Assembly (NCBI GenBank): GCA_039810485.1
Contig: JBDHXA010000009.1
Span: 1 to 47,757, forward strand
Source of the DNA: JADZAA01 sp039810485
Lineage (GTDB): Bacteria > Bacteroidota > Ignavibacteria > Kapaibacteriales > UBA961
DNA: 47,757 nucleotides
Direction: 5' to 3'
Part shown: one piece after another, positions 9,966 to 18,914 of the stretch
Position numbering within the stretch: position 1 is the stretch's first letter
Layout of the letters: each line of letters begins with the position of its first letter
The notes under the pieces: model-generated
Database searches by the model: none
Told to the model about the DNA's origin: nothing
The model's input: only the letters and a program-made list of their open reading frames with translations
Translations under genes and position numbers: made by a program

Positions 9966-10489
9966 ATCAACAATTAGCCAAGCAAGGTTTTTTGACGACA
10001 ACTGTTGAAGCCGTTGTGAAGTGGGCACAGAAAAATGCAATGTGGCCAATGCCTCTTGGCATATCATGTTGTGGAATAGAAATGATGGCTTTTGCAGGCC
10101 CGCGCTTTGATGCTGCTCGTTTCGGTTCTGAAGTATTTCGTTTTTCGCCGCGTCAATGCGATCTGCTGATTGTAGCAGGAACTGTTACTTACAAAATGAG
10201 CTGGGTAGTTCGTAAAATATACGATCAAATGCCCGATCCCAAATGGGTGTTAAGCATGGGTGTATGCGCCTCAAGCGGCGGAATGTTTCGCTCATATTCC
10301 GTAGTTCAGGGAATCAATCAATTTTTGCCTGTTGATGTATATGTAGGCGGATGCCCGCCACGCCCCGAGGCTCTAATCAAAGGACTTATGGCAATTCAAG
10401 ACAAAGTAGACCGCTCTAAGCCAACGTTGATAGATTTCGGCAATAATTCCCAAAAGCCGGAATTTGTAGGAGCAACTCTGATTGATTAA
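9956..10489 (+). CDS. nuoB: NADH-quinone oxidoreductase subunit B
   Basis: This is the complex I subunit that holds the terminal [4Fe-4S] cluster N2 next to the quinone site. The four ligands are visible: tandem Cys38-Cys39 (GISCCGIEMM), Cys104 (MGVCASSGG) and Cys133 (GGCPPRPEA). The open frame extends upstream to 9845, but the ATG at 9956 has an AAGGAG ribosome-binding site about eight bases upstream and begins the family-typical N-terminus MGIDQQLAKQGF. It gives 177 residues. The next gene is rodA, not nuoC, so the remaining complex I genes must lie elsewhere. Confidence 0.97.
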   Translation: MGIDQQLAKQGFLTTTVEAVVKWAQKNAMWPMPLGISCCGIEMMAFAGPRFDAARFGSEVFRFSPRQCDLLIVAGTVTYKMSWVVRKIYDQMPDPKWVLSMGVCASSGGMFRSYSVVQGINQFLPVDVYVGGCPPRPEALIKGLMAIQDKVDRSKPTLIDFGNNSQKPEFVGATLID

Positions 10490-10514
10490 CAAAATGAATA
10501 TTTGTGATAACAAT

Positions 10515-10550
10515 ATAAAGCCCTTCGCTATTCAAGGCGGCGGGCTTTAT
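10515..10550 (+). terminator. Possible hairpin terminator after nuoAB
   Basis: Perfect 9-base arms ATAAAGCCC (10515-10523) and GGGCTTTAT (10542-10550) flank an 18-base loop 26 bases past the nuoB stop. No clean T-run follows, so termination may be weak, with read-through into rodA possible. Confidence 0.5.
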
Positions 10551-10570
10551 TGCTATATTAAATCGAGTCA

Positions 10571-11836
10571 ATGAATTATACCGCCGATTCACCAGATATT
10601 TTACCAAAAGCTGAGCATTGGAGTACTTCATTCGATTGGGGCACATTCCTCGTTTGCTTCTTATTGATTGCGGTAGGACTTATATCAATCTACAGTGCTA
10701 CATTCGACGCTCTTATGAGCGAATACTTTACTAAGCAACTAGTTTATGGCACTGCTGGAATGGTTGTCATGCTTATTGTTGCTTTTGTGCCAGAGCGGTG
10801 GATTTATAACATGACCTATCCAGCTTATGGCATATCGCTCATTTTGCTCGGATTGGTGCTTTTTATGGGTAAAACCGTGCTTGGGCAAAAAAATTGGCTG
10901 ATTATTGGCTCGTTTTCTTTTCAACCTTCAGAACTCGCAAAAATTACTACCGTGCTGGCAGTCGCTAGATTGCTTTCGCATAGAGGACGCGATATTCGCA
11001 CAATGCGCGATTTAGCTCTTACGATTGCGCTAATTATTGTGCCGATGGGACTTATCTTAGTTGAGGATACAGGATCGGCTTCAGTTTTTGCCGCTATTAC
11101 AATAGGCGTATTGCTGTGGTCAGGCATTGACATTTTCTTGCTATATTCGCTTGTCATGCCAGTTGTAGTCGTTATTCTGTCGTTTTTTGGGCAGATGTGG
11201 TTCTATGTTTCGGCAGGTTTTTTCTCTGCAATAGCGCTGCTATTTCGCAGAGGCATTGTTATATCGCTGATAGTAGTCGGTATTTTTTTTGGCGCCGGTT
11301 TCGCTTCATCTTTTGCCTATAATAATTTACTTAAGCCCTATCAGAGAGACAGAGTGCAGATATTACTTAACCCTGATATGGATCCACGAGGAAAGGGCTA
11401 TAATGTTATACAGTCTATTATGGCAGTTGGCAGCGGAGGTCTTTTGGGGAAGGGCTATCTGCAAGGAACGCAAACCCAGCTTCGATATATACCTAAACAA
11501 TGGACGGATTTTATTTTTTGCGTGCCAACAGAGGAATTTGGTTTTGGTGGCGGCGTAGTTGTTATCGGATTGCTAGGACTATTGATTGTTCGTATCATTG
11601 ATATTGCTGCCTCAGCGCATAATAAGTATTCTAGCATGATTAGCGCAGGCGTTGCAATCATTTTATTCTACCATACAGCTGTTAATATAGGCATGGCAAT
11701 GGGTTTGTTTCCTGTTATGGGTATTCCTTTGCCATTCATAAGTGCAGGCGGTACGGCGCTTGTTGTTAATATGGGAATGGTTGGCTTAGTCCTTAACAGC
11801 TATCGTGCGAAATATTTAAAAGCTAAAAGATCGTAG
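10571..11836 (+). CDS. rodA: SEDS-family peptidoglycan glycosyltransferase (RodA-like)
   Basis: This is a polytopic inner-membrane enzyme (421 residues, about ten TM helices) that polymerises lipid II during wall synthesis. SEDS signatures are clear: NWLIIGSFSFQPSELAKI, LNPDMDPRGKGYNVIQS, the GSGGLLGKGYLQGTQTQL stretch, PKQWTDFIFCVPTEEFGF with the conserved catalytic Asp in TDFIF, and the C-terminal GLFPVMGIPLPFISAGG. The QPDLGTA motif common in the family reads VEDTGSAS here. The TDFIF sequence and GKGYLQGTQ favour RodA over FtsW. No mre or pbp gene lies adjacent, so the elongasome assignment is from sequence alone. Confidence 0.85.
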   Translation: MNYTADSPDILPKAEHWSTSFDWGTFLVCFLLIAVGLISIYSATFDALMSEYFTKQLVYGTAGMVVMLIVAFVPERWIYNMTYPAYGISLILLGLVLFMGKTVLGQKNWLIIGSFSFQPSELAKITTVLAVARLLSHRGRDIRTMRDLALTIALIIVPMGLILVEDTGSASVFAAITIGVLLWSGIDIFLLYSLVMPVVVVILSFFGQMWFYVSAGFFSAIALLFRRGIVISLIVVGIFFGAGFASSFAYNNLLKPYQRDRVQILLNPDMDPRGKGYNVIQSIMAVGSGGLLGKGYLQGTQTQLRYIPKQWTDFIFCVPTEEFGFGGGVVVIGLLGLLIVRIIDIAASAHNKYSSMISAGVAIILFYHTAVNIGMAMGLFPVMGIPLPFISAGGTALVVNMGMVGLVLNSYRAKYLKAKRS

Positions 11837-12268
11837 AAATACAATAACATCATTGTGTCTGTCGAATTTAAAATAATTGGCGACAGATAGAGAGATTGCT
11901 GGCCAAGCCTGCAATGATTGTGCGCCGTTACTGAGATACCGGTTAAGCCTGCAATGACTATGAGCCGTTATGGGTTGCGCGTTTCAAACCTGCAATGACT
12001 GATCAAGCCCTCAATGACTATGTAAGTACGCAAAATAGTTGAGCCGAGAGTGTTATTGTGTAAAAGTAAATCCCATACAACCGGCTCTTTCTATTGATTA
12101 CCTTGACTAATAAAGTACTTGCTTGTAGAACAATTTTCAATATCGCATTTGCATTATGAGTACTCACGATATTTATCAAGAATTGAGCAAAAACTCATAG
12201 CGCTATATCGTTATACATCAATAGATTAATGTTGTATTATTTGCTAATTTAACAGATTTGTTTAGCGC
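11837..12268. other. Intergenic region with degenerate repeats
   Basis: About 430 bases between convergent rodA and the pirin gene. The first half carries the repeat cluster at 11904-12021; the second half is AT-rich with nothing I recognise. Confidence 0.5.
11904..12021 (-). repeat. Cluster of four degenerate CAAGCCTGCAATGACT repeats
   Basis: Four copies of a unit close to CAAGCCTGCAATGACTATG start at 11904, 11944, 11985 and 12004. The first two copies share a longer 27-base unit ending in GCCGTTA, about 40 bases apart. Read on the minus strand the core is CATTGCAGGCTTG, which resembles a dispersed intergenic repeat type known from many bacterial genomes (GTCATTGCGGGCTTG-like). No ORF explains it. 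Confidence 0.7.
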
Positions 12269-13144
12269 TTAATCTTCCAAATACCCAAATTTACCGTCTC
12301 GGAAATCCTCAAATGCCTGAATAATTTCCTCACGAGTATTCATCACAAATGGACCGTGCGAGGAAATCGGCTCATTGAGCGGCTCGCCGCTTAATACTAA
12401 AATAATGGCATCGGAAATGGCTTGAATAGTAAAATCTTCACCTTTATTTTCAAATACTGCCAAACTATTGGTTTGAATTTCTACTCCATCTACGGCAATA
12501 TTCCCTTCTACTAATAAAATCGCTGTATTATAATTCGATGGAAAGCTAAATTTTGCTTGCCTATCTTGTTTTATCTTTACATTGAATAAATTAATTGGCG
12601 AAAAAGTGGAAGCCGGGCCTTTTACACCGTCATATTCGCCGGCAATAATTTCGATTATGCCGCTGTTCTCAGGCAAGGTTGCTTTACCCATGATTTTATT
12701 GCTGATTGCCTGATATTTTGGCACTGACATTTTGTATTTTGCCGGCAGATTAACCCAAAGTTGGACCATGTGGAACAAGCCGCCTTTTTTACTCCATTCT
12801 TTTTCGTGAAGTTCTTTGTGCAATACGCCTGAAGCGGCTGTCATCCATTGCACGTCGCCTTCTTCGATTATTCCACCTCCGCCATGACTGTCATGATGCT
12901 CAACTTTGCCTTTATAAGCAATTGTAACAGTTTCAAATCCACGATGCGGATGCACGCCGACACCGCGCGGCGTGTCGCTTGGGGCAAAGTAATGTGGAGA
13001 ATTATAATCCATTAAAAAGAAGGGACTTAAACGTGATAAAGAGTGAAGATGACCGATCGGGAACATCGTGTGCACTCTAAAACCATCGCCAACGTAATGC
13101 GTTTCCGTTGCTTCTACAATAAACTCTATTTTTCTCATTGCCAT
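12269..13144 (-). CDS. Pirin-family cupin protein
   Basis: This is a bicupin of 291 residues. The N-terminal cupin carries the metal ligands expected for pirins: His65 and His67 in HPHRGFETVT, and His109 and Glu111 in GVLHKELH, with the preceding GDVQWMTAASG. The C-terminal pirin_C domain includes the HGPFVMNT motif. Some pirins have quercetin 2,3-dioxygenase activity; others act as transcription cofactors, so the role here is open. Two adjacent ATG codons (13144 and 13138) could start it; I used the outer one. It stands alone with about 210 bases to the next gene on the same strand. Confidence 0.93.
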   Translation of the reverse strand: MAMRKIEFIVEATETHYVGDGFRVHTMFPIGHLHSLSRLSPFFLMDYNSPHYFAPSDTPRGVGVHPHRGFETVTIAYKGKVEHHDSHGGGGIIEEGDVQWMTAASGVLHKELHEKEWSKKGGLFHMVQLWVNLPAKYKMSVPKYQAISNKIMGKATLPENSGIIEIIAGEYDGVKGPASTFSPINLFNVKIKQDRQAKFSFPSNYNTAILLVEGNIAVDGVEIQTNSLAVFENKGEDFTIQAISDAIILVLSGEPLNEPISSHGPFVMNTREEIIQAFEDFRDGKFGYLED

Positions 13145-13353
13145 AATTATACCTAATTAAAGTAATACAAAAGATGTAATATGCTGAATATTTGGAGATT
13201 AGGATGTTTTCTTAAAATTTGTCGCCTATAAGTTATTCGCAATTAGATTTTGTTGATTTTGATCTATGATTTTGACTCAAAATATTAAGAATAGATTGTA
13301 AATAGCGAATTAATAAGATTTTAGCATTTCTGTATTTATATTTGCAATTAAAA

Positions 13354-14118
13354 TCAATGCCGTGCGGCTCCTCCGTCCACATTTATTGTCTGTCCGGTAA
13401 TAATGCCCGATGCCGGCAGCGCAAGAAATGCAACTACGTTGGCTATATCATGCGGTTCATCGGCGCGATGTATAGCTTGTTGCGGTAAAATATGCGGCAG
13501 AATTGTTGACGAATTTCTTGTTGAATTTGGTTTTTGAGTGGCAGTAAGCCCAACTGAAATTGCATTTACCGTAATGCCATAACGGCCTACTTCAGCAGCA
13601 AGCGATCGTGTAAAGCCAATAACGCCCATTTTTGCAGCTGCATAGTGCGATAGATAGGGAGTGCCCAGCCAAACTGTATTAGATGAAAGTGTGATAATGC
13701 GCCCAAAACCGCGCTCTTTCATTGCAGGCAAAACTGCTTGAGTAGTAAGAAAAAGCGTGTCAAGATTTATTTCCAACATCTTTTTCCATTGTTGATACGA
13801 AATAAGCTCAAACGGTTCTTCGTCGTACATACCGACATTGTGTACAAGTATGTCAATGCGTCCGAAACGTTCAAGAGTAGTTTTAACAAGGGCGGATACA
13901 TCATCCGGCTTGGTGCAGTCAACTTTCACAGCGACAGCTTCTCCACCGATTGACTTCACAGCTTCAATTGAATGCGATGCATCGGCAATATCCGCAATTA
14001 CTATTTTGGCGCCTGCTTCTGAAAGACGCTCGCAAAATGCCAGACCATTGCCAATAACAGCGCCGGTAACGATGGCAATTCGATCAGATAAACCGCGTTC
14101 AAATTCTTCGATCTTCAT
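13354..14118 (-). CDS. SDR-family NAD(P)-dependent oxidoreductase
   Basis: This is a classical short-chain dehydrogenase/reductase of 254 residues with a Rossmann fold. The coenzyme motif TGAVIGNG is at residues 18-25, the NNAG-equivalent reads HNVG, and the catalytic set Asn118, Ser146, Tyr159 and Lys163 (YAAAK) is complete. The C-terminus GQTINVDGGAARH is typical. FabG-type 3-oxoacyl reductases and many alcohol or sugar dehydrogenases look alike, so the substrate cannot be named. The usual VNAIAPG motif is VNAISVG here, a small deviation next to the active site. It lies 209 bases upstream of the pirin gene on the same strand, so shared transcription is possible. Confidence 0.93.
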   Translation of the reverse strand: MKIEEFERGLSDRIAIVTGAVIGNGLAFCERLSEAGAKIVIADIADASHSIEAVKSIGGEAVAVKVDCTKPDDVSALVKTTLERFGRIDILVHNVGMYDEEPFELISYQQWKKMLEINLDTLFLTTQAVLPAMKERGFGRIITLSSNTVWLGTPYLSHYAAAKMGVIGFTRSLAAEVGRYGITVNAISVGLTATQKPNSTRNSSTILPHILPQQAIHRADEPHDIANVVAFLALPASGIITGQTINVDGGAARH

Positions 14119-14332
14119 AAAATCTTCTATAATTAGTTCAAAAAATTACTACAAGTATAATTAAGTTGCTATTATTGAATTAAATCGGCGCGAAAATTGC
14201 CGTATTACGTTGATTGATTCAATTGCGCTTCGCAATATTTTTCTATAAGTTCTGCAAAAATAGCGATTCGCAGATTGTGCTTGATTCTTTAAACTTCGTC
14301 CAAGCAATCAAATATTTAAGCCGAGTTTCGAT

Positions 14333-15322
14333 ATGCCTTCTAAAACAAAGTTAGAAAACTCTTATTTTGAGCTAAGCAAACATTCTACAATCCAATTTAT
14401 AATTTTTGGAATAGTAGGGGTGCTTTTCGGTGGTTTAATTCAATTATATGTCGTATCGCCATCGCTCGAATTGTTTTTTGAGAAATTTCTGCACGCGCAA
14501 GTCATACGCGATGGCTCGCCTGTACGCTACAAAGTGTCGGGGTCAAATCGGTTGGAGCTATTGCATACGCAACAATATTATAGATGGGCTATCGTACTTG
14601 AAGAGAATGCAGTGCGCGAAGGAGAAATTCCTGAAGCTGAATATATTTTCAGTCCGATTATTTCAATACTTCCTATTATCATAGCTTTGTCATTGGGCTC
14701 TGCCGGCTTTTTAACAACCCTATTCCCGCATAAAATCGGATTATTACGTCAAAAAATTGAACGTGAAATTGTAAATTCGCTTGACAAGATTGCGCGCGCT
14801 CTTTACGGCGAACATTCCGACAAGGAACTTCGTGAAATTGTGGAATCGCTTAAAACAGCCGATGTGCGTGAACTTCATGATTATGCCGAGGGTATCGGGA
14901 TGCAATATAATGATGTAGCGACATTGCAGCGAGCGGTAATATGGCGCGACCGCAATTTCCTTATGCAGGTAATTCATGCTCACGATGGAATTAAATTTTA
15001 TATGCGACAATACTTTACTGTTCAATATAGCAATGCTGTGCTTGGACTTGTGTATATTGGCGCAGCAATTTTAATTATCATAATCGGTATCCGCGGATTG
15101 AAATTCATACCGCCATCTGAACCGTCGGTTATTCTATTTGCACTTGGTCTGGAGTTCATTTTGCTTGTAACTTATGCTGTTACATTGCTCTATTCCAAGC
15201 AAGAAGACAGCGGAGGCGCTGAACTGTCAACTTCTGGAATTGGCGATATGATTGGCGGGAGTGTGAACGGTGGCGAAGATGCAGAAAATCTTTTGCGAGC
15301 ATTTGCAGCGCGTCCTAAATAA
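14333..15322 (+). CDS. Four-TM membrane protein of unknown family (paralogue of the protein at 44386-45714)
   Basis: I do not recognise this 329-residue protein as a named family. It has an N-terminal TM helix (about 21-41), an extracytoplasmic domain of about 65 residues, a second TM (about 107-127), a cytoplasmic charged helical region with KIEREIVNSLDKIARALYG, and two C-terminal TM helices (about 232-252 and 261-283) connected by a GIRGLKFIPP motif. A Gly-rich tail follows. The last 100 residues match the protein at 44386-45714: YSNAVLGLVYIGAAILIII against YANNVTGAAYGGAAILIVV, with RGLKFIPP identical. It is followed after 55 bases by the STAND-like ATPase gene, suggesting a functional pair. 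Confidence 0.85.
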   Translation: MPSKTKLENSYFELSKHSTIQFIIFGIVGVLFGGLIQLYVVSPSLELFFEKFLHAQVIRDGSPVRYKVSGSNRLELLHTQQYYRWAIVLEENAVREGEIPEAEYIFSPIISILPIIIALSLGSAGFLTTLFPHKIGLLRQKIEREIVNSLDKIARALYGEHSDKELREIVESLKTADVRELHDYAEGIGMQYNDVATLQRAVIWRDRNFLMQVIHAHDGIKFYMRQYFTVQYSNAVLGLVYIGAAILIIIIGIRGLKFIPPSEPSVILFALGLEFILLVTYAVTLLYSKQEDSGGAELSTSGIGDMIGGSVNGGEDAENLLRAFAARPK

Positions 15323-15377
15323 GTGGCATTGAATTAATTGACACTTTGCAATTAAGATATACAATTGAATTAAGAAA

Positions 15378-17465
15378 ATGGCAGATAGCAGCGAGACAAA
15401 ACAATTGCGCCTTGTAGGACGCAACAAACAGCTTAATCTGTTGCGAGAATGTCGCGACAAAATGAAAGAGAAAAAAAATGGCTCGATGATTGTCGTTTCT
15501 GCTGATTCTGGCTATGGAACCACATCGCTTCTGAAATCTTTTGAACAGGAAAACTCGTCTGTCACTTCAGGGGTTGTATTCGCTTATGCTGACTGTCAAG
15601 CTCCAGTTGGCAATTTTCACATTGGATCGTTGCAACCGCTATATCCATTTGTTCGCATGATGGAAGTATTAGCAGAGCGTGAAAAAAAATCAGATGAAAA
15701 ACGCCTTGCCATCAATATTGGCATCTCATTGCTCACGACGATACCATTTGCCGGAGATTTTTTTTATGCTGCCAAAGAAATTCATCGAGATGTACATGAT
15801 TATATACGTAAAAAGAAAGATACAGATCAAATTGCCGCTCCTCAAGGTAATCTAATATCTGATATGTATGGTTTCATCGTTGAATATGCTAAAAAGCGTC
15901 CGCTTGTTGTCTTGTTGGATGCAATGCATTTTGCCGATGCACAATCGGTGGAACTTCTTGGAAAATTGTACGATGCGATTGCAACGTTGCCGTTGATGAT
16001 AGTAATTGGCTATTCTCCAAGCATTTCTAATACTGTAGTTTCGCCGCTGTTACAATTTATAAAGCGTTTTACTCCTGATAAAAATAATTTTCTTAAGATT
16101 GAACTTCCGGCTTTTACACCTGATGAATTGTCTGAATGTTGTAAAATGCAATTGCCGGAATACACGCAAAATCAGCAGTTTGAGCGTTGGATAGCAGAGC
16201 GCACAAGTGGCATACCCTCTCTTGTAGCAGAATACTTGCGATATTTTCAGCAATATCCGCCTTTTGCACCCGACGGTTCAATACGGCAAGACATTATATC
16301 TACAGATATTCTGCCAGCTTCTATTCACGCGGCTTTTTCGAAATTAGTAGAGCAATTATCCGATGATGACCGCGCTATTTTATCCCTATGCAGCATTGAG
16401 GGCATGGAGTCGACAGTTAGCATTATGTCTTCTTTATTGAACTTGGATGCGCTAACTACAGTTCGCAAACTTCGTTCGTTGCAGCGTCGAACCGGCATTA
16501 TTCGAAGTGCTGGCACAAAACATCGTTATGGAATTAAAACAACGGTGTATGAATTCTCGCAAGAGTTTTATTATGAATACTTCCGTGATTCTTTAGAATA
16601 CGAAGAAGGAGTCGCACTGCATAGGCAAGTGGCCTCGCTGCTTGACAAAGCATTGAAAGATATAGCAGATCCATTAGAGCGGCTTGCTATTTCACCGTAT
16701 TTGGCCGCGCACAATTCTGAGGCGGGCGATGAAGAAGCTGCACGAAAAATATTGGAAGAAACTGCCAGAAATGCCGAAAAAACCGGTGATGATGTTTTAG
16801 CTCATGAGATATTTTCGCGCTATCAGTCAATTCTTACTCATAAACCCGACGCTGACGAAGAAGAATTTATGGAAATGGTGCATGGCGATCAGAAAGTGCA
16901 AACTGAAAATATCCTTGATAATTCTTCTAATGCTCCTGATGATGCTATAGCCGAAGAAAATATACCAATTGATTTTCCTGCCATGCAGCGAGAAGTTATT
17001 GGTTTGCTGATTGCTGGGCAGTATAGCGATGCTTCAGACAAGTCGCGGCATTACGCTGATTTTTATCGCCAGCGACTGCTTCCTGAAGAGCGAGCTGTAT
17101 TATTAATCTTGACAGCACGAGCGCATATCGGGCTTAATGACTTGGAAGATGCTGGACGATGGTGCAGAAAAGCTATGGATATGCTTCGCAGTTTTCCAGA
17201 TGCCCAAGCAGAATGTTTAGCATATAATACTTTGGCTCTTTTGCATGTGAACGATAATGACGATGAAGCAGCATGGAATGAATTGAGACGCGCTGCAAAA
17301 ATTTCTTCGACCATAGGACAGGAATATCAACTTCTTACCGTAAGCAATATAGGTAATTTGCTCAGACGCTTAAACCCAAAAAAATCATTGCCTTATCTTG
17401 CGCTTGCAAAACGCATGTGCCGTTCTCTTAATTTTAGAGCTTTTATGGAGGAATTCTTGATTTAG
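15378..17465 (+). CDS. STAND-like AAA ATPase / TPR protein with degenerate Walker A
   Basis: This 695-residue soluble protein starts with a layout typical of AAA_16 STAND ATPases: LVGRNKQLNLLREC, then the P-loop region SADSGYGTTSLL, and a Walker B-like RPLVVLLDAMHFADAQS. In the family the P-loop is GxxGxGKT; here the first Gly is Ala42 and the catalytic Lys is Thr48, so nucleotide binding or hydrolysis is doubtful. A winged-helix-like middle region (about 320-400) is followed by TPR-like helices to the C-terminus (about 530-690). It lies 55 bases after the four-TM protein gene and is probably co-transcribed with it. No DNA-binding LuxR domain is visible at the end. Function unknown; a scaffold or regulator is the best guess. 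Confidence 0.85.
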   Translation: MADSSETKQLRLVGRNKQLNLLRECRDKMKEKKNGSMIVVSADSGYGTTSLLKSFEQENSSVTSGVVFAYADCQAPVGNFHIGSLQPLYPFVRMMEVLAEREKKSDEKRLAINIGISLLTTIPFAGDFFYAAKEIHRDVHDYIRKKKDTDQIAAPQGNLISDMYGFIVEYAKKRPLVVLLDAMHFADAQSVELLGKLYDAIATLPLMIVIGYSPSISNTVVSPLLQFIKRFTPDKNNFLKIELPAFTPDELSECCKMQLPEYTQNQQFERWIAERTSGIPSLVAEYLRYFQQYPPFAPDGSIRQDIISTDILPASIHAAFSKLVEQLSDDDRAILSLCSIEGMESTVSIMSSLLNLDALTTVRKLRSLQRRTGIIRSAGTKHRYGIKTTVYEFSQEFYYEYFRDSLEYEEGVALHRQVASLLDKALKDIADPLERLAISPYLAAHNSEAGDEEAARKILEETARNAEKTGDDVLAHEIFSRYQSILTHKPDADEEEFMEMVHGDQKVQTENILDNSSNAPDDAIAEENIPIDFPAMQREVIGLLIAGQYSDASDKSRHYADFYRQRLLPEERAVLLILTARAHIGLNDLEDAGRWCRKAMDMLRSFPDAQAECLAYNTLALLHVNDNDDEAAWNELRRAAKISSTIGQEYQLLTVSNIGNLLRRLNPKKSLPYLALAKRMCRSLNFRAFMEEFLI

Positions 17466-17778
17466 ATTCAGAAAAAGTACACAGTTTGTGGAAAATATAA
17501 AGCACAGTAAATATTAATTATTTCAAGAGGATTATAAGATGCTGCTGTTGTTAAAAAAGTTGAGCATTAAACGTTGAATCCGCCAGTTTTAATTAACTCT
17601 TTAAATATTTGTAGCAATAAGCTGATTGATGCGTATATTACATTATTGCCAGTTTGGTCTTGTGCTAAAATATTTTATGTAGATGTTGAAATTATAATTT
17701 TACAGCATCTCTAATTATTTAAATAGTTTATATTTTGTATTATTTGTTTTGGAATTTGACATATAAGAAAAATAAAAT
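17466..17778. other. AT-rich intergenic region upstream of gpsA
   Basis: 313 bases, strongly AT-rich. Probably it contains the gpsA promoter. No hairpin, repeat or ORF is supported. Confidence 0.4.
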
Positions 17779-18768
17779 ATGCAAGTAAATATAATAGGTG
17801 CAGGCGGCTGGGGCACTGCGTTGTCAGTAATTTTGGCATCAAACGGTATAAAACCAATATTATGGGCTCGAAATAAAGATGTAATTGATTCGATAAATAC
17901 AAAGAATGAAAATGCAATATATTTGCCCGGAGTTGAGCTGCCGAATACAATCGTCGCAACAAATGACTTATTACGTGCAACTGATGCTCCAATTCTTGTT
18001 CTGGCAGTCCCAACACAATATATTCGAAGCGTTGTTGAAGCACACAAAGAACTATTTGCCGGAAAGCTTATTATAAATGCAGCAAAAGGCATCGAGCGTA
18101 TTACAGGATTAAGAGTATCAGAAATTTTAGCTGAAACAGTAAACATTCAATCAGAAAACTATGTTGCGCTAACTGGCCCAAGCCATGCAGAGGAGGCCGC
18201 CCTGCATACTCCTACCGCCGTAGTTGCAGCATCAGCAAATAATGAGGCAGCAATTATTGCTCAGGAAGCATTCTCAACTGCATCATTCCGCGTGTATTCG
18301 GGCGAGGATGTTGTTGGAGCAGAAATTGGCGGCGCAGTAAAAAACGTAATAGCGCTTGCAGCAGGAATCGTTGATGGTTTGCGCATCGGCGATAACACTA
18401 AAGCAGCTTTGATAACTCGCGGACTTGCCGAAATAACACGATTAGGCATGGCATTAGGAGCCGACAGCCGCACATTTGCCGGACTTTCAGGTTTGGGCGA
18501 TTTGATAGTTACATGCAGTAGCCGCCATAGCCGAAACCGTCATGTAGGCGAAGAAATAGGACGCGGAAAAACATTAATGAATATATTGTCTGAGATGCGA
18601 AGTATCGCCGAAGGTGTATGGACTACAGAATCGGTTGTAAATTTAGCTCAATATCTAAAAGTGGAAATGCCGATAGCTGAACAAGTACGCAACATATTAT
18701 TTTATGACAAATCGCCTAAAGTCGCTATATTGGAATTAATGACAAGAGAAAACCGATCTGAACATTAA
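17779..18768 (+). CDS. gpsA: Glycerol-3-phosphate dehydrogenase [NAD(P)+]
   Basis: This cytoplasmic enzyme reduces dihydroxyacetone phosphate to sn-glycerol 3-phosphate for phospholipid synthesis. It has 329 residues, the family length. The NAD(P)-binding motif GAGGWGTAL is at the N-terminus, followed by NAAKGIE, the GPSHAEE motif of the substrate site, the conserved lysine in GGAVKNVIALAAGI, and LSGLGDLIVTCSSRHSRNR. All catalytic elements appear intact. It lies upstream of secG on the same strand with 146 bases between them. Confidence 0.97.
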   Translation: MQVNIIGAGGWGTALSVILASNGIKPILWARNKDVIDSINTKNENAIYLPGVELPNTIVATNDLLRATDAPILVLAVPTQYIRSVVEAHKELFAGKLIINAAKGIERITGLRVSEILAETVNIQSENYVALTGPSHAEEAALHTPTAVVAASANNEAAIIAQEAFSTASFRVYSGEDVVGAEIGGAVKNVIALAAGIVDGLRIGDNTKAALITRGLAEITRLGMALGADSRTFAGLSGLGDLIVTCSSRHSRNRHVGEEIGRGKTLMNILSEMRSIAEGVWTTESVVNLAQYLKVEMPIAEQVRNILFYDKSPKVAILELMTRENRSEH

Positions 18769-18914
18769 TTTCCATAGTAATAGCAATAGAAGTGCAATGG
18801 TTAATATAGTTAGGATTTGAAAGCAATATTATTGGCTAAAAAGCAAAAAAACTTGATTACTTCGCTGTAAAGCCATATTTTTGCAAATATGTTTTCAATT
18901 TAATATGAAAAATA

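Noticed and set aside
11904..12021. CRISPR array
   Set aside because: Repeats are few, degenerate and unevenly spaced, with no cas genes nearby.
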